A stretch of 5,531 nucleotides of DNA. Origin: Prevotellaceae bacterium. Its GTDB lineage: Bacteria; Bacteroidota; Bacteroidia; Bacteroidales; UBA932. Each line of letters begins with the position of its first letter. Positions within the stretch are counted from its first letter, which is position 1. The notes beneath the pieces were generated by a model. It worked only from the letters and a program-made list of their open reading frames with translations, searched no databases and was not told where the DNA came from. Made by a program: the position numbers and the translations under genes. Location of the stretch: assembly GCA_031259655.1 (NCBI GenBank), contig JAIRLF010000271.1, positions 1 to 5,531 of the forward strand. The letters are read 5' to 3'. Positions 1 through 5,348 of the stretch are shown here, in pieces.

Positions 1-1352
1 CGAGAATCGAGTTTAAAGGGGTCTTCCCATGCTCCGTTACAATCGCCGCTTCCCCACAAATCCTGAAAAACCAAAATGCCATATTCGTCGCAAACATCAT
101 AAAATTCGGGACGTTCCAAGAGCGCTCCGCCCCATACGCGAATCATGCGGAGGTTCATTTCGGCATGATAACGGACTTCGGCGCGGTAACGTTCGGGCGA
201 CAGGCGAAGCAGCCAATCCGATGCGATATAGTTTCCACCGGTCATATAAACCGGTTGTCCGTTGACATAAAACTTTCGACCTCCCGAGGGCGGCGACAGT
301 TCCGACGCGATTTCGCGAATGCCATAACGCAGACTCCGGCTATCGCTTATTTCGCCGGCGATTTCGAAATAAATACGCATGTCGTACAGTTCGGGTTTAC
401 CGGTACCGTTAGGCCACCAAAGGCGCGGCTGTTTGACGGTCAAATCCTTGAACGCAACAAGTTTTTTCTCGCGAGGATTCAGGGTAACGGTTTGAGCAAG
501 TTTATTTCCGTTTGTTTCGCAGACCAGCATGCCGGTCAGCGTCTTTGCCGATGTGTTTTCGACTTCCGCCGATATTTTCACAAAAGCGTCTTTTTGAGAG
601 CCTTCCGGCATACGCACGCCCGGAACTTTTGTGACAACATAAGGATGCTGCACTTTGACGTCGCCTGTAGTTGTGATGGATACTTCGTCCCAGATGCCTG
701 TATTTCTATCGCGAACAGGCTGTATCCAGTCCCATCCGGGAGTGAATTGCATGGTAACATTTCGGGCAATTTGGGCGTCGCCGCCTTGTCCGCCATTTGC
801 GTTACCGGGATAATCGGGCGGATATACAATCACAGCCAACAAATTCGTGTCGTTCGCTTTCAGGTAAGGCGTGATATTGAAACTTTTGCGCAGGAACATA
901 CCTTCATGCGTATTGTTGTTTAAACGTTTGCCGTTGAGGAAAATGTCCGCCTTATAGTTTATCCCCCGGAAATTAAGCCACAATTGTTTTCCTTTCTGCC
1001 ATTGTTCTATTTCGAAGGGACGCATAAACCAGAAAGTATAAAACTCATTCCCTGTTTCGTAGATATCCGGAATAAGATTGTTGTTCATACTAAATTCGGG
1101 AGCAGGGAAATAGTTGTTTTCGAGCAATGTCGTTAAGACAGTTCCGGGAACACGCGCTTCGAGCCATCCCGCATTGTTGAACGCGGTGGAAGTAAGCGTA
1201 TTTCCATCTATTTTGATTTCGTTTGCCCTGCGGGCATACCATCCGCTGTTGAGCGGAGTTTTTCCTCCTGCGCCGGGCAATTGCACCGGTTGCGCATCGA
1301 CTTCGGTCATACATGCGAGCAAGATTACAGTTATAAATAAAAACTTTTTCAT
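1..1352 (-). CDS. Secreted glycoside hydrolase family 2 protein, endo-beta-mannosidase-like (3' end cut off by window)
   Basis: Reading the minus strand from the ATG at 1352 gives 450 uninterrupted codons to the window edge, so the C-terminus is missing. A signal peptide is clear: MKK, then a hydrophobic core FLFITVILLA. Cleavage is either by signal peptidase I after VDA (residue 20, before QP) or at a lipobox LLAC (Cys14). Residues about 35-210 fit the GH2 sugar-binding jelly roll (FYTFWFMRPFEI, LWLNFRGINYKADIFLNGK), about 215-350 the Ig-like domain (PRLWWPNGTGKPELY), and from about 360 the TIM barrel begins (FYVNGQPVYMTGGNY, then MIRVWGG at 403-409, followed by ERPEFYDVCDEYGILVFQD). That last block resembles plant mannosylglycoprotein endo-beta-mannosidase more than exo-glucosaminidase CsxA, from memory of those families. 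The acid/base and nucleophile glutamates lie beyond the edge, so activity and exact substrate cannot be judged. The gene follows the NagB/PIG-L gene by 91 bp on the same strand and probably shares its transcript. Beta-mannosidase or exo-glucosaminidase remain alternatives. Confidence 0.9.
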   Translation of the reverse strand, partial: MKKFLFITVILLACMTEVDAQPVQLPGAGGKTPLNSGWYARRANEIKIDGNTLTSTAFNNAGWLEARVPGTVLTTLLENNYFPAPEFSMNNNLIPDIYETGNEFYTFWFMRPFEIEQWQKGKQLWLNFRGINYKADIFLNGKRLNNNTHEGMFLRKSFNITPYLKANDTNLLAVIVYPPDYPGNANGGQGGDAQIARNVTMQFTPGWDWIQPVRDRNTGIWDEVSITTTGDVKVQHPYVVTKVPGVRMPEGSQKDAFVKISAEVENTSAKTLTGMLVCETNGNKLAQTVTLNPREKKLVAFKDLTVKQPRLWWPNGTGKPELYDMRIYFEIAGEISDSRSLRYGIREIASELSPPSGGRKFYVNGQPVYMTGGNYIASDWLLRLSPERYRAEVRYHAEMNLRMIRVWGGALLERPEFYDVCDEYGILVFQDLWGSGDCNGAWEDPFKLDS

Positions 1353-1443
1353 AAACTTTTCAATTCTATTATTGTCATAACTTTGATTTTTGTAATTTAA
1401 ACGATTTCCATGAATCGAATAAATCAGAGTTAAGACGGTGTGT
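1353..1443. other. Short intergenic gap, probable intra-operon spacer
   Basis: This 91-bp AT-rich gap separates the NagB/PIG-L stop codon from the GH2 start codon. I see no TAnnTTTG box on the minus strand and no Shine-Dalgarno sequence before the GH2 ATG. A weak dyad (CGATT at 1402-1406, AATCG at 1413-1417) is only 5 bp long and lacks a proper T-tract, so it is not a convincing terminator. The lack of a promoter or strong terminator favours co-transcription of the two genes. Confidence 0.5.
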
Positions 1444-3366
1444 TTAATTCTGTATATTTATCTTATATTCGACAAACAGTTCGATAGCCTGATATTCCGC
1501 CATACCTAATTTATCGAAAATCACGGCGGTGGCATGATTTCGTTCTTCCGCGCGCATCCAAAACTCTCTTGTATCGGTGCCGGGAAACAGTGGACGGTCT
1601 TTTTGCGATTGATGTTTGAAAATCGCCATACGTTTGATATACGTTTCTTCGGGGCTCAGAGGCACAGCCATTTCCTGTTCGGAAACATCCCATTCCTGCC
1701 ATGCTCCGCGATAGAGCCAAATACGGCAATCTTTCATCCATTCTTCGTTTTTCAGACGTTTGACGGCTTCGATTATAGCCTGAAAACAAACTCTGTGAGT
1801 GCCGTGAGGGTCGGTCAAGTCGCCCGCGGCATAGATTTGATGCGGTTTAATTTTTTGTAACAAATCCATTATGATTTTGAAATCATCTTCGCCGACAGGC
1901 TTTTTCTTTACCGTGCCTGTTTCGTAGAAGGGCAAATCGAGGAAATGTATATTTTCTTCGGGAGCGCCGACATACAATGCTCCGGCGCGCGCTTCGGTAC
2001 GACGGATAGCCGCTTTAATCATTTTCACGTCTTCGGAATCGGTTTCGCCCGGCTTTTTTAATCTTATCGATTCTTTTGCAGCATGATAAGCCTTGTCTGT
2101 TATTTCGGGCTCAAGCTTGTATATCGAACCGATTTCGCGGACAAAATCGAGAAAGCGAACGGCTTCGTCGTCGAACACGGCAATGTTTCCCGAGGTCTGG
2201 TATGCAACGTGAACTTCGTGACCGTGAGTGCACAAACGGGCAAAAGTCCCGCCCATAGAGATGACGTCGTCGTCGGGATGCGGGCTGAATATGACCACTC
2301 GTTTCGGAAAGGGGTATGCACGTTCGGGGCGGGTACTGTCGTCGGCATTGGGTTTGCCTCCGGGCCATCCGGTGATTGTGTGCTGTAAATCGTTAAACAC
2401 TTGTATATTGATTTGGCTTGCCGTGCCGCATTCCGAAATGAGGTCGCCAAGTCCGTTGTCGTTATAATCCCTGTCGGTGATTTTAAGGATAGGCTTGTCT
2501 AATTTCCGGCATAACCAGAACACAGCGCGACGTATCAATTTGCTGTTCCAAACGACGTTGCCCGTGAGCCACGGCGTTTTTATTCGCGTCAGTTCCGAAG
2601 CCGATGCGTCGTCAAGAACGAAAGACACTGCCGGATGCTCTTGCAGATACGATGCCGGCGCCATTTCCGTAATTTTCTCTTCGACAACCTTTTTGATGAT
2701 TTTTGCTTTTCCTTCGCCCCATGCCATCAGGACGATTTCGCGAGCGCTCAGTATCGTCCCGAGACCCATTGTTAAACAGTATCTCGGCACATTTTCTTCG
2801 CCGTAGAAGTTGCTTGCGGCGCCCATACGGGTAGCATAGTCCAAAGTAATCAGCCGCGTTTCGGAATATTTGTCGGAACCGGGTTCGTTTGCGCCGATTT
2901 GACCTCTGCCGTCGAGACTTAACAGTTGAAGGTCGACGCCTCCTAACTCTTTGATTTTGTCTTCGTACGAACGACAAAATGCGGCAATTTTATCTTTGGG
3001 GATGTCGCCTCTCAACAGATTTATGTTTTCTTTGGGAATGTCCACATTCGAAAACAGATATTCGTGCAGATACAGATAATGGCTTTGAATTTCGTTGGGC
3101 GACAAAGGATAATATTCGTCGATGTTAAAGACGAATACATTTTTGAAACTCAAGCCCTTTGTCTTGTGCCTTTTCACAAGCTCTTCGTAAACGCCCACAG
3201 CCGTCGAACCGGCAATCAGTCCTAATACGCAGGGCTTCCCTTCCGATTGTTTTTTGAGAATCGTCTCCGCTATTTTCTTTGCTACTATTTTTGACGCACT
3301 TTCCGAATCGGTAAACACATCTACCGGAACTTTCTCAAATCTTTTAGATATATCATGAATTCTCAT
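1444..3366 (-). CDS. NagB-like/PIG-L (LmbE) fusion protein, glucosamine-6-phosphate deaminase-like with C-terminal deacetylase
   Basis: Complete 640-residue protein without a signal peptide, so probably cytoplasmic. The ATG at 3366 is preceded by an in-frame stop at 3388-3390 with no other ATG between. Residues about 20-260 are a NagB fold: a phosphate-loop region LGLIAGSTAVGVYEEL, IDEYYPL with Asp83 (E. coli Asp72), NEPGS with Glu161 (E. coli Glu148) and Lys220 (E. coli Lys208). However, E. coli Asp141 and His143 align with Arg154 and Gln156, so ring opening and deamination of glucosamine 6-phosphate are doubtful. Residues about 355-560 are a PIG-L/LmbE N-deacetylase: SPHPDDD with probable zinc ligands His363 and Asp366, and DPHGTHR with His524 as third ligand (His521 nearby). 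This half looks catalytically intact. The same domain order occurs in Bacteroides proteins such as BT_0258, annotated deaminase-like. The zinc half probably removes an acetyl group from an N-acetylhexosamine derivative; the substrate is unknown. It lies upstream of, and probably in one operon with, the GH2 gene. Confidence 0.93.
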   Translation of the reverse strand: MRIHDISKRFEKVPVDVFTDSESASKIVAKKIAETILKKQSEGKPCVLGLIAGSTAVGVYEELVKRHKTKGLSFKNVFVFNIDEYYPLSPNEIQSHYLYLHEYLFSNVDIPKENINLLRGDIPKDKIAAFCRSYEDKIKELGGVDLQLLSLDGRGQIGANEPGSDKYSETRLITLDYATRMGAASNFYGEENVPRYCLTMGLGTILSAREIVLMAWGEGKAKIIKKVVEEKITEMAPASYLQEHPAVSFVLDDASASELTRIKTPWLTGNVVWNSKLIRRAVFWLCRKLDKPILKITDRDYNDNGLGDLISECGTASQINIQVFNDLQHTITGWPGGKPNADDSTRPERAYPFPKRVVIFSPHPDDDVISMGGTFARLCTHGHEVHVAYQTSGNIAVFDDEAVRFLDFVREIGSIYKLEPEITDKAYHAAKESIRLKKPGETDSEDVKMIKAAIRRTEARAGALYVGAPEENIHFLDLPFYETGTVKKKPVGEDDFKIIMDLLQKIKPHQIYAAGDLTDPHGTHRVCFQAIIEAVKRLKNEEWMKDCRIWLYRGAWQEWDVSEQEMAVPLSPEETYIKRMAIFKHQSQKDRPLFPGTDTREFWMRAEERNHATAVIFDKLGMAEYQAIELFVEYKINIQN

Positions 3367-3413
3367 TATGTAATATTTATCTACTATTTACTTTATAATT
3401 ACAATATTCTAAG

Positions 3414-3433
3414 CGGATTTAACCGCAAATCCG
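3414..3433. promoter_or_regulatory. Perfect 7-bp dyad at the predicted transcription start of the NagB/PIG-L gene (operator or 5' hairpin)
   Basis: CGGATTT at 3414-3420 and AAATCCG at 3427-3433 form a perfect inverted repeat with a 6-bp centre (AACCGC). An overlapping alternative pairing exists (GCGG 3413-3416 with CCGC 3423-3426). The dyad begins 5 bp downstream of the -7 box, on the minus strand. It would therefore either occupy the transcription start as a repressor operator, or form a stem-loop at the very 5' end of the mRNA. What binds it, if anything, is unknown. Confidence 0.5.
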
Positions 3434-3437
3434 AATG

Positions 3438-3467
3438 CAAATGTACGAATATTTATTAATAATCAAA
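3438..3467 (-). promoter_or_regulatory. Bacteroidota-type promoter for the NagB/PIG-L gene
   Basis: On the minus strand TACATTTG (3438-3445) matches the Bacteroidota -7 consensus TAnnTTTG. TTTG (complement of CAAA at 3464-3467) sits 18 bp upstream as the -33 element, slightly tighter than the usual spacing of about 19-21. The start site would fall near 3430, giving an AT-rich leader of roughly 65 nt to the ATG at 3366, with no Shine-Dalgarno sequence, as is normal for this phylum. This suggests the gene is transcribed independently of the U32 gene upstream. Confidence 0.6.
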
Positions 3468-3488
3468 TTTGTAAGAACCAAACGAGTA

Positions 3489-3657
3489 TTTCGGATCAGA
3501 ATTTACAGAATTTTAGAATTGAACAGAATAATGGTTTACAATGATGCTTTTCGGATCAGAATTTACAGAATTTTAGAATTGAACAGAATGGTTTACAATG
3601 ATGCTTTTCGGATCAGAATTTACAGAATTTTAGAATTGAACAGAATGATGCTTTTCG
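3489..3657. repeat. Tandem direct repeats: three identical 41-bp cores in units of 60, 57 and a shorter third
   Basis: An identical 41-bp core, beginning TTTCGGATCAGAATTT and ending GAACAGAAT, occurs at 3489-3529, 3549-3589 and 3606-3646. Between cores lies related sequence that shortens stepwise: 19 bp (AATGGTTTACAATGATGCT) after copy 1, and 16 bp after copy 2 with one AAT lost. After copy 3 the tail is shorter by a further 10 bp, a deletion between AATG repeats, and it runs into the first bases of a fourth copy (TTTTCG, 3652-3657) before similarity stops. Each core contains four AGAAT(T) blocks spaced 9, 8 and 10 bp apart, so the core itself looks built from a unit of about 9 bp. The identity of the cores argues for recent expansion or homogenisation. 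The function is unknown. Confidence 0.9.
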
Positions 3658-3681
3658 CTCTCAAAAGTTATTTTTTGAGGG
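3658..3681. repeat. Short inverted repeat (hairpin) between the two repeat arrays
   Basis: CTCAAAA at 3660-3666 and TTTTGAG at 3673-3679 are perfect inverted arms around a 6-bp centre. A T-G wobble and a further C-G pair extend the stem to 9 bp (3658-3681). Neither strand has a T-run after the stem, so it is not a typical intrinsic terminator. It sits exactly between the end of the 41-bp array and the 32-bp array. Confidence 0.5.
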
Positions 3682-3710
3682 CTACGCCTGTGGTGTGGGG
3701 GGACTTAATT

Positions 3711-3846
3711 TCTTAACTCTAAAAAGCGTCAGCCACTCTTAGTTTTTAACTCTAAAAGCGTCAGCCACTCTTAGTTCTTAACTCTTAGTTCTTAACTCTA
3801 AAAGCGTCAGCCACTCTTAGTTCTTAACTTTTAGTTTTTAGTTTTC
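3711..3846. repeat. Array of 32-bp hairpin-forming repeats at the 3' end of the U32 gene
   Basis: A unit starting TTAACTCTAAAAGCGTCAGC and ending CACTCTTAGTTC recurs from 3713 (33 bp, one extra A), 3746 (32 bp) and 3792 (32 bp). A 14-bp truncated unit (TTAACTCTTAGTTC) lies at 3778-3791. A degenerate tail of TTAACTTTTAG and TTTTTAG elements from 3824 reaches into the last codons and stop of the U32 gene. Each full unit contains arms CTAAAAG and CTCTTAG around a 9-bp centre (3752-3774 and 3798-3820; the first copy, 3719-3742, has an extra A). As minus-strand RNA these pair as CUAAGAG with CUUUUAG through one G-U pair, while the plus strand would have an A-C mismatch. This fits a structure read in the U32 transcript. 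The array may end or stabilise that mRNA. Confidence 0.85.
3798..3820 (-). terminator. Possible 3' stem-loop of the U32 transcript (first of three)
   Basis: This is the first full hairpin met by RNA polymerase leaving the U32 gene, 17 nt after the stop codon. The stem is 7 bp (CUAAGAG with CUUUUAG) with a 9-nt loop. The U-run lies inside the 3' arm instead of after it, and the stem is AU-rich, so it is a weak intrinsic terminator at best. Two more copies follow (3752-3774, 3719-3742), which together could act as an mRNA end or an exonuclease barrier. Confidence 0.3.
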
Positions 3847-5082
3847 AAGAAGCTTGTAAAGTTTATCGCCTCTGCGCACCTTATTGTCCACAGCGATAGA
3901 GCAATATTCTCCTTTTACCGATTTGTCGACCTGATTCAGTTCGACGCGGATTTCTTTCAGTGTCGATTCCATAACGCCTGTAGTAGGTCCGATAATCAGA
4001 ATTTCGTCGTTCAGAGAAAGTTCGCCCGATTCTATCAGAATTTCGGCAACGGAGATATTTGCAAAGAAATTCGTCACTTTACCGATATACGCTTTACGTT
4101 TAGTAGCCTTGTTCCCATATATTTCGCTCCATTCGCCCAAGCGTTTGCCGAGATAATATCCATCCCAAAAACCGCGATTGAATACGGATGACAGAGCTTT
4201 TTTCCATGCCGTGATATTTTCCGGAGTATAATTGCCTGCAACAATGGCATCGGCAGCCTGCGAATAACAGCGGGTAACGGTTTTGACATATTCGGCAGAC
4301 CGCGCCCTGCCCTCGATTTTGAAAACGCGAACGCCCGCATCAATCATCTTATCCATGAAATCTATTGTACACAAGTCTTTGGGAGACATGATATACTGAT
4401 TGTCCACTTCCAATTCGCGACCGGTTTCCTTATCCGTAACGATATACGACCGGCGGCATACCTGATAGCAACTGCCCCTGTTTGCCGATGCATTATATTC
4501 GTGCAAACTGAGATAACACTTTCCCGAGACCGCCATGCACAATGCGCCATGCGCAAACATCTCCAAACGAACAGGTTTTTTACGCGGACCACACAGGTTG
4601 TTTGCAACAATCTGTTCGTAAATACATTTCACCTGTTCCAAGTTCAGTTCCCGCGCCAGCACAGCCACGTCGGCATACTGCGAATAAAACCGTAACGATT
4701 CGAAATTAGTGATATTTATTTGAGTCGACAGGTGTATTTCGACGCCTTTTGCCGAAGCATACATTATCGTTGCAGGGTCGGAAGCGATAACAGCCGAAAC
4801 GCCCGCATCTTTGACGGCGTCAACAAGTTCGCGCATCATTGCCATATCCTCGTCGAACATAATGGTATTTACTGTAAGATATGTCTTTACATCTTTTTCG
4901 CCACATCGTTCAACTATCTCGTGCAAATCGTCTATTGCGAAATTATTTGCCGACCGTGAGCGCATATTCAGATTGCCCACACCAAAATAAACCGAATCGG
5001 CGCCACCCTGAATGGCTGCCGTTAAACATTCGAAATTACCTGCCGGCGACATAATTTCTATCTCGTTTTTTTGCAATATCAT
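3838..5082 (-). CDS. U32 family protein, TrhP/RlhA-like RNA C5-hydroxylation enzyme
   Basis: Complete 414-residue protein with no signal peptide. It is historically called collagenase-like peptidase U32, but characterised relatives E. coli TrhP (YegQ) and RlhA (YdcP) take part in prephenate-dependent hydroxylation of tRNA uridine-34 and 23S rRNA C2501. Features seen: N-terminal IEIMSPAGN and GGADSVYFG; IHLSTQINITN and RELNLEQV in the barrel; HGALCMAVSGKC with Cys182 and Cys189; NRGSC with Cys205 and QVCRR with Cys209; IMSPKDLCTI; and KIEGRARSAEYV. The four cysteines match the set that holds an iron-sulfur cluster in related U32 proteins such as UbiU/UbiV. A small C-terminal beta domain follows from about residue 335. 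The length is near TrhP (about 450) and B. subtilis YrrO (about 420) and far below RlhA (about 650), so a TrhP-type role is favoured, though NRGSC..VCR also resembles RlhA. It has its own promoter and is divergent from the lipoprotein gene. Confidence 0.9.
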   Translation of the reverse strand: MILQKNEIEIMSPAGNFECLTAAIQGGADSVYFGVGNLNMRSRSANNFAIDDLHEIVERCGEKDVKTYLTVNTIMFDEDMAMMRELVDAVKDAGVSAVIASDPATIMYASAKGVEIHLSTQINITNFESLRFYSQYADVAVLARELNLEQVKCIYEQIVANNLCGPRKKPVRLEMFAHGALCMAVSGKCYLSLHEYNASANRGSCYQVCRRSYIVTDKETGRELEVDNQYIMSPKDLCTIDFMDKMIDAGVRVFKIEGRARSAEYVKTVTRCYSQAADAIVAGNYTPENITAWKKALSSVFNRGFWDGYYLGKRLGEWSEIYGNKATKRKAYIGKVTNFFANISVAEILIESGELSLNDEILIIGPTTGVMESTLKEIRVELNQVDKSVKGEYCSIAVDNKVRRGDKLYKLLEN

Positions 5083-5108
5083 ACTTTATTTAATCTTTTT
5101 TCAGAGTG

Positions 5109-5116
5109 CAAAAGTA
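5109..5116 (-). promoter_or_regulatory. Promoter -7 box for the U32 gene
   Basis: TACTTTTG on the minus strand matches TAnnTTTG and is followed by C, as is common in this phylum. I see no good TTTG at the -33 position (about 5135-5141), only T-rich sequence. The leader would be about 20-25 nt, AT-rich and without a Shine-Dalgarno sequence. Confidence 0.45.
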
Positions 5117-5183
5117 ATATTTTGAATCGGAAAATGAAAAATAAAGGTACAGTAACACAGACTGTTTTTTCATTCAAAAATTA

Positions 5184-5221
5184 TTTAATCGAAATTTTCT
5201 CACAATATCCGTTCGATTAAA
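5184..5221. promoter_or_regulatory. Perfect 10-bp inverted repeat upstream of the lipoprotein gene, candidate operator
   Basis: TTTAATCGAA (5184-5193) and TTCGATTAAA (5212-5221) are exact reverse complements separated by 18 bp. After one mismatch two further pairs match (TT 5181-5182, AA 5223-5224). The right arm covers the place where the -33 element of the adjacent plus-strand promoter should be. That is the position expected for a dimeric regulator acting on this promoter. The long spacer makes a transcribed hairpin less likely than a protein site. Confidence 0.5.
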
Positions 5222-5232
5222 AAAAAATATTG

Positions 5233-5240
5233 TAACTTTG
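5233..5240 (+). promoter_or_regulatory. Promoter -7 box for the lipoprotein gene
   Basis: TAACTTTG is an exact match to TAnnTTTG. No clear TTTG stands at -33; the closest is TTCG at 5212-5215, 17 bp upstream, inside the right arm of the inverted repeat. A promoter with a poor -33 box overlapped by a dyad would suit activator- or repressor-controlled expression. The start near 5247 would give a leader of about 100 nt to the ATG at 5349. Confidence 0.55.
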
Positions 5241-5348
5241 TGCCGTGATTTTCTTGCATGTTTATTTTAAATGTTTTTATATGAGTAATGTTTTTACACA
5301 ATTGTTGAAAGAATAAAGTTGGAATTAAATTAATTAAATATTATAGAT

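Noticed and set aside
165..923. Plus-strand 252-codon open frame
   Set aside because: It is antisense to the GH2 gene, whose minus-strand translation shows a signal peptide and clear GH2 motifs throughout. The plus frame shows no recognisable domain.
1378..1385. TAACTTTG promoter box on the plus strand
   Set aside because: It matches the -7 consensus but has no -33 element, and no plus-strand gene follows; both flanking genes read on the minus strand.
2083..2977. Several open frames of 80-120 codons on both strands inside the NagB/PIG-L gene
   Set aside because: All overlap the well-supported 640-residue frame and carry no recognisable motifs; they are arginine- and serine-rich shadow frames.
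3489..3657. CRISPR array of 41-bp repeats
   Set aside because: There are only three copies, and the sequences between them (16-19 bp) are shortened versions of one another instead of unique spacers. No cas gene is visible.
3690..3704. G-rich stretch as a possible G-quadruplex
   Set aside because: It has only one long G-run (six G) with isolated single and double G, not four runs of three or more.
3435..3716. Plus-strand 93-codon frame across the 41-bp repeats, encoding repeated FRIRIYRILELNR
   Set aside because: The repeat periods (60 and 57 bp) are multiples of 3, so any open frame in one unit stays open in the next. There is no plus-strand promoter or leader signal, the composition is unlike a folded protein, and the frame continues into unrelated hairpin sequence. 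It is best explained as a by-product of the repeats.
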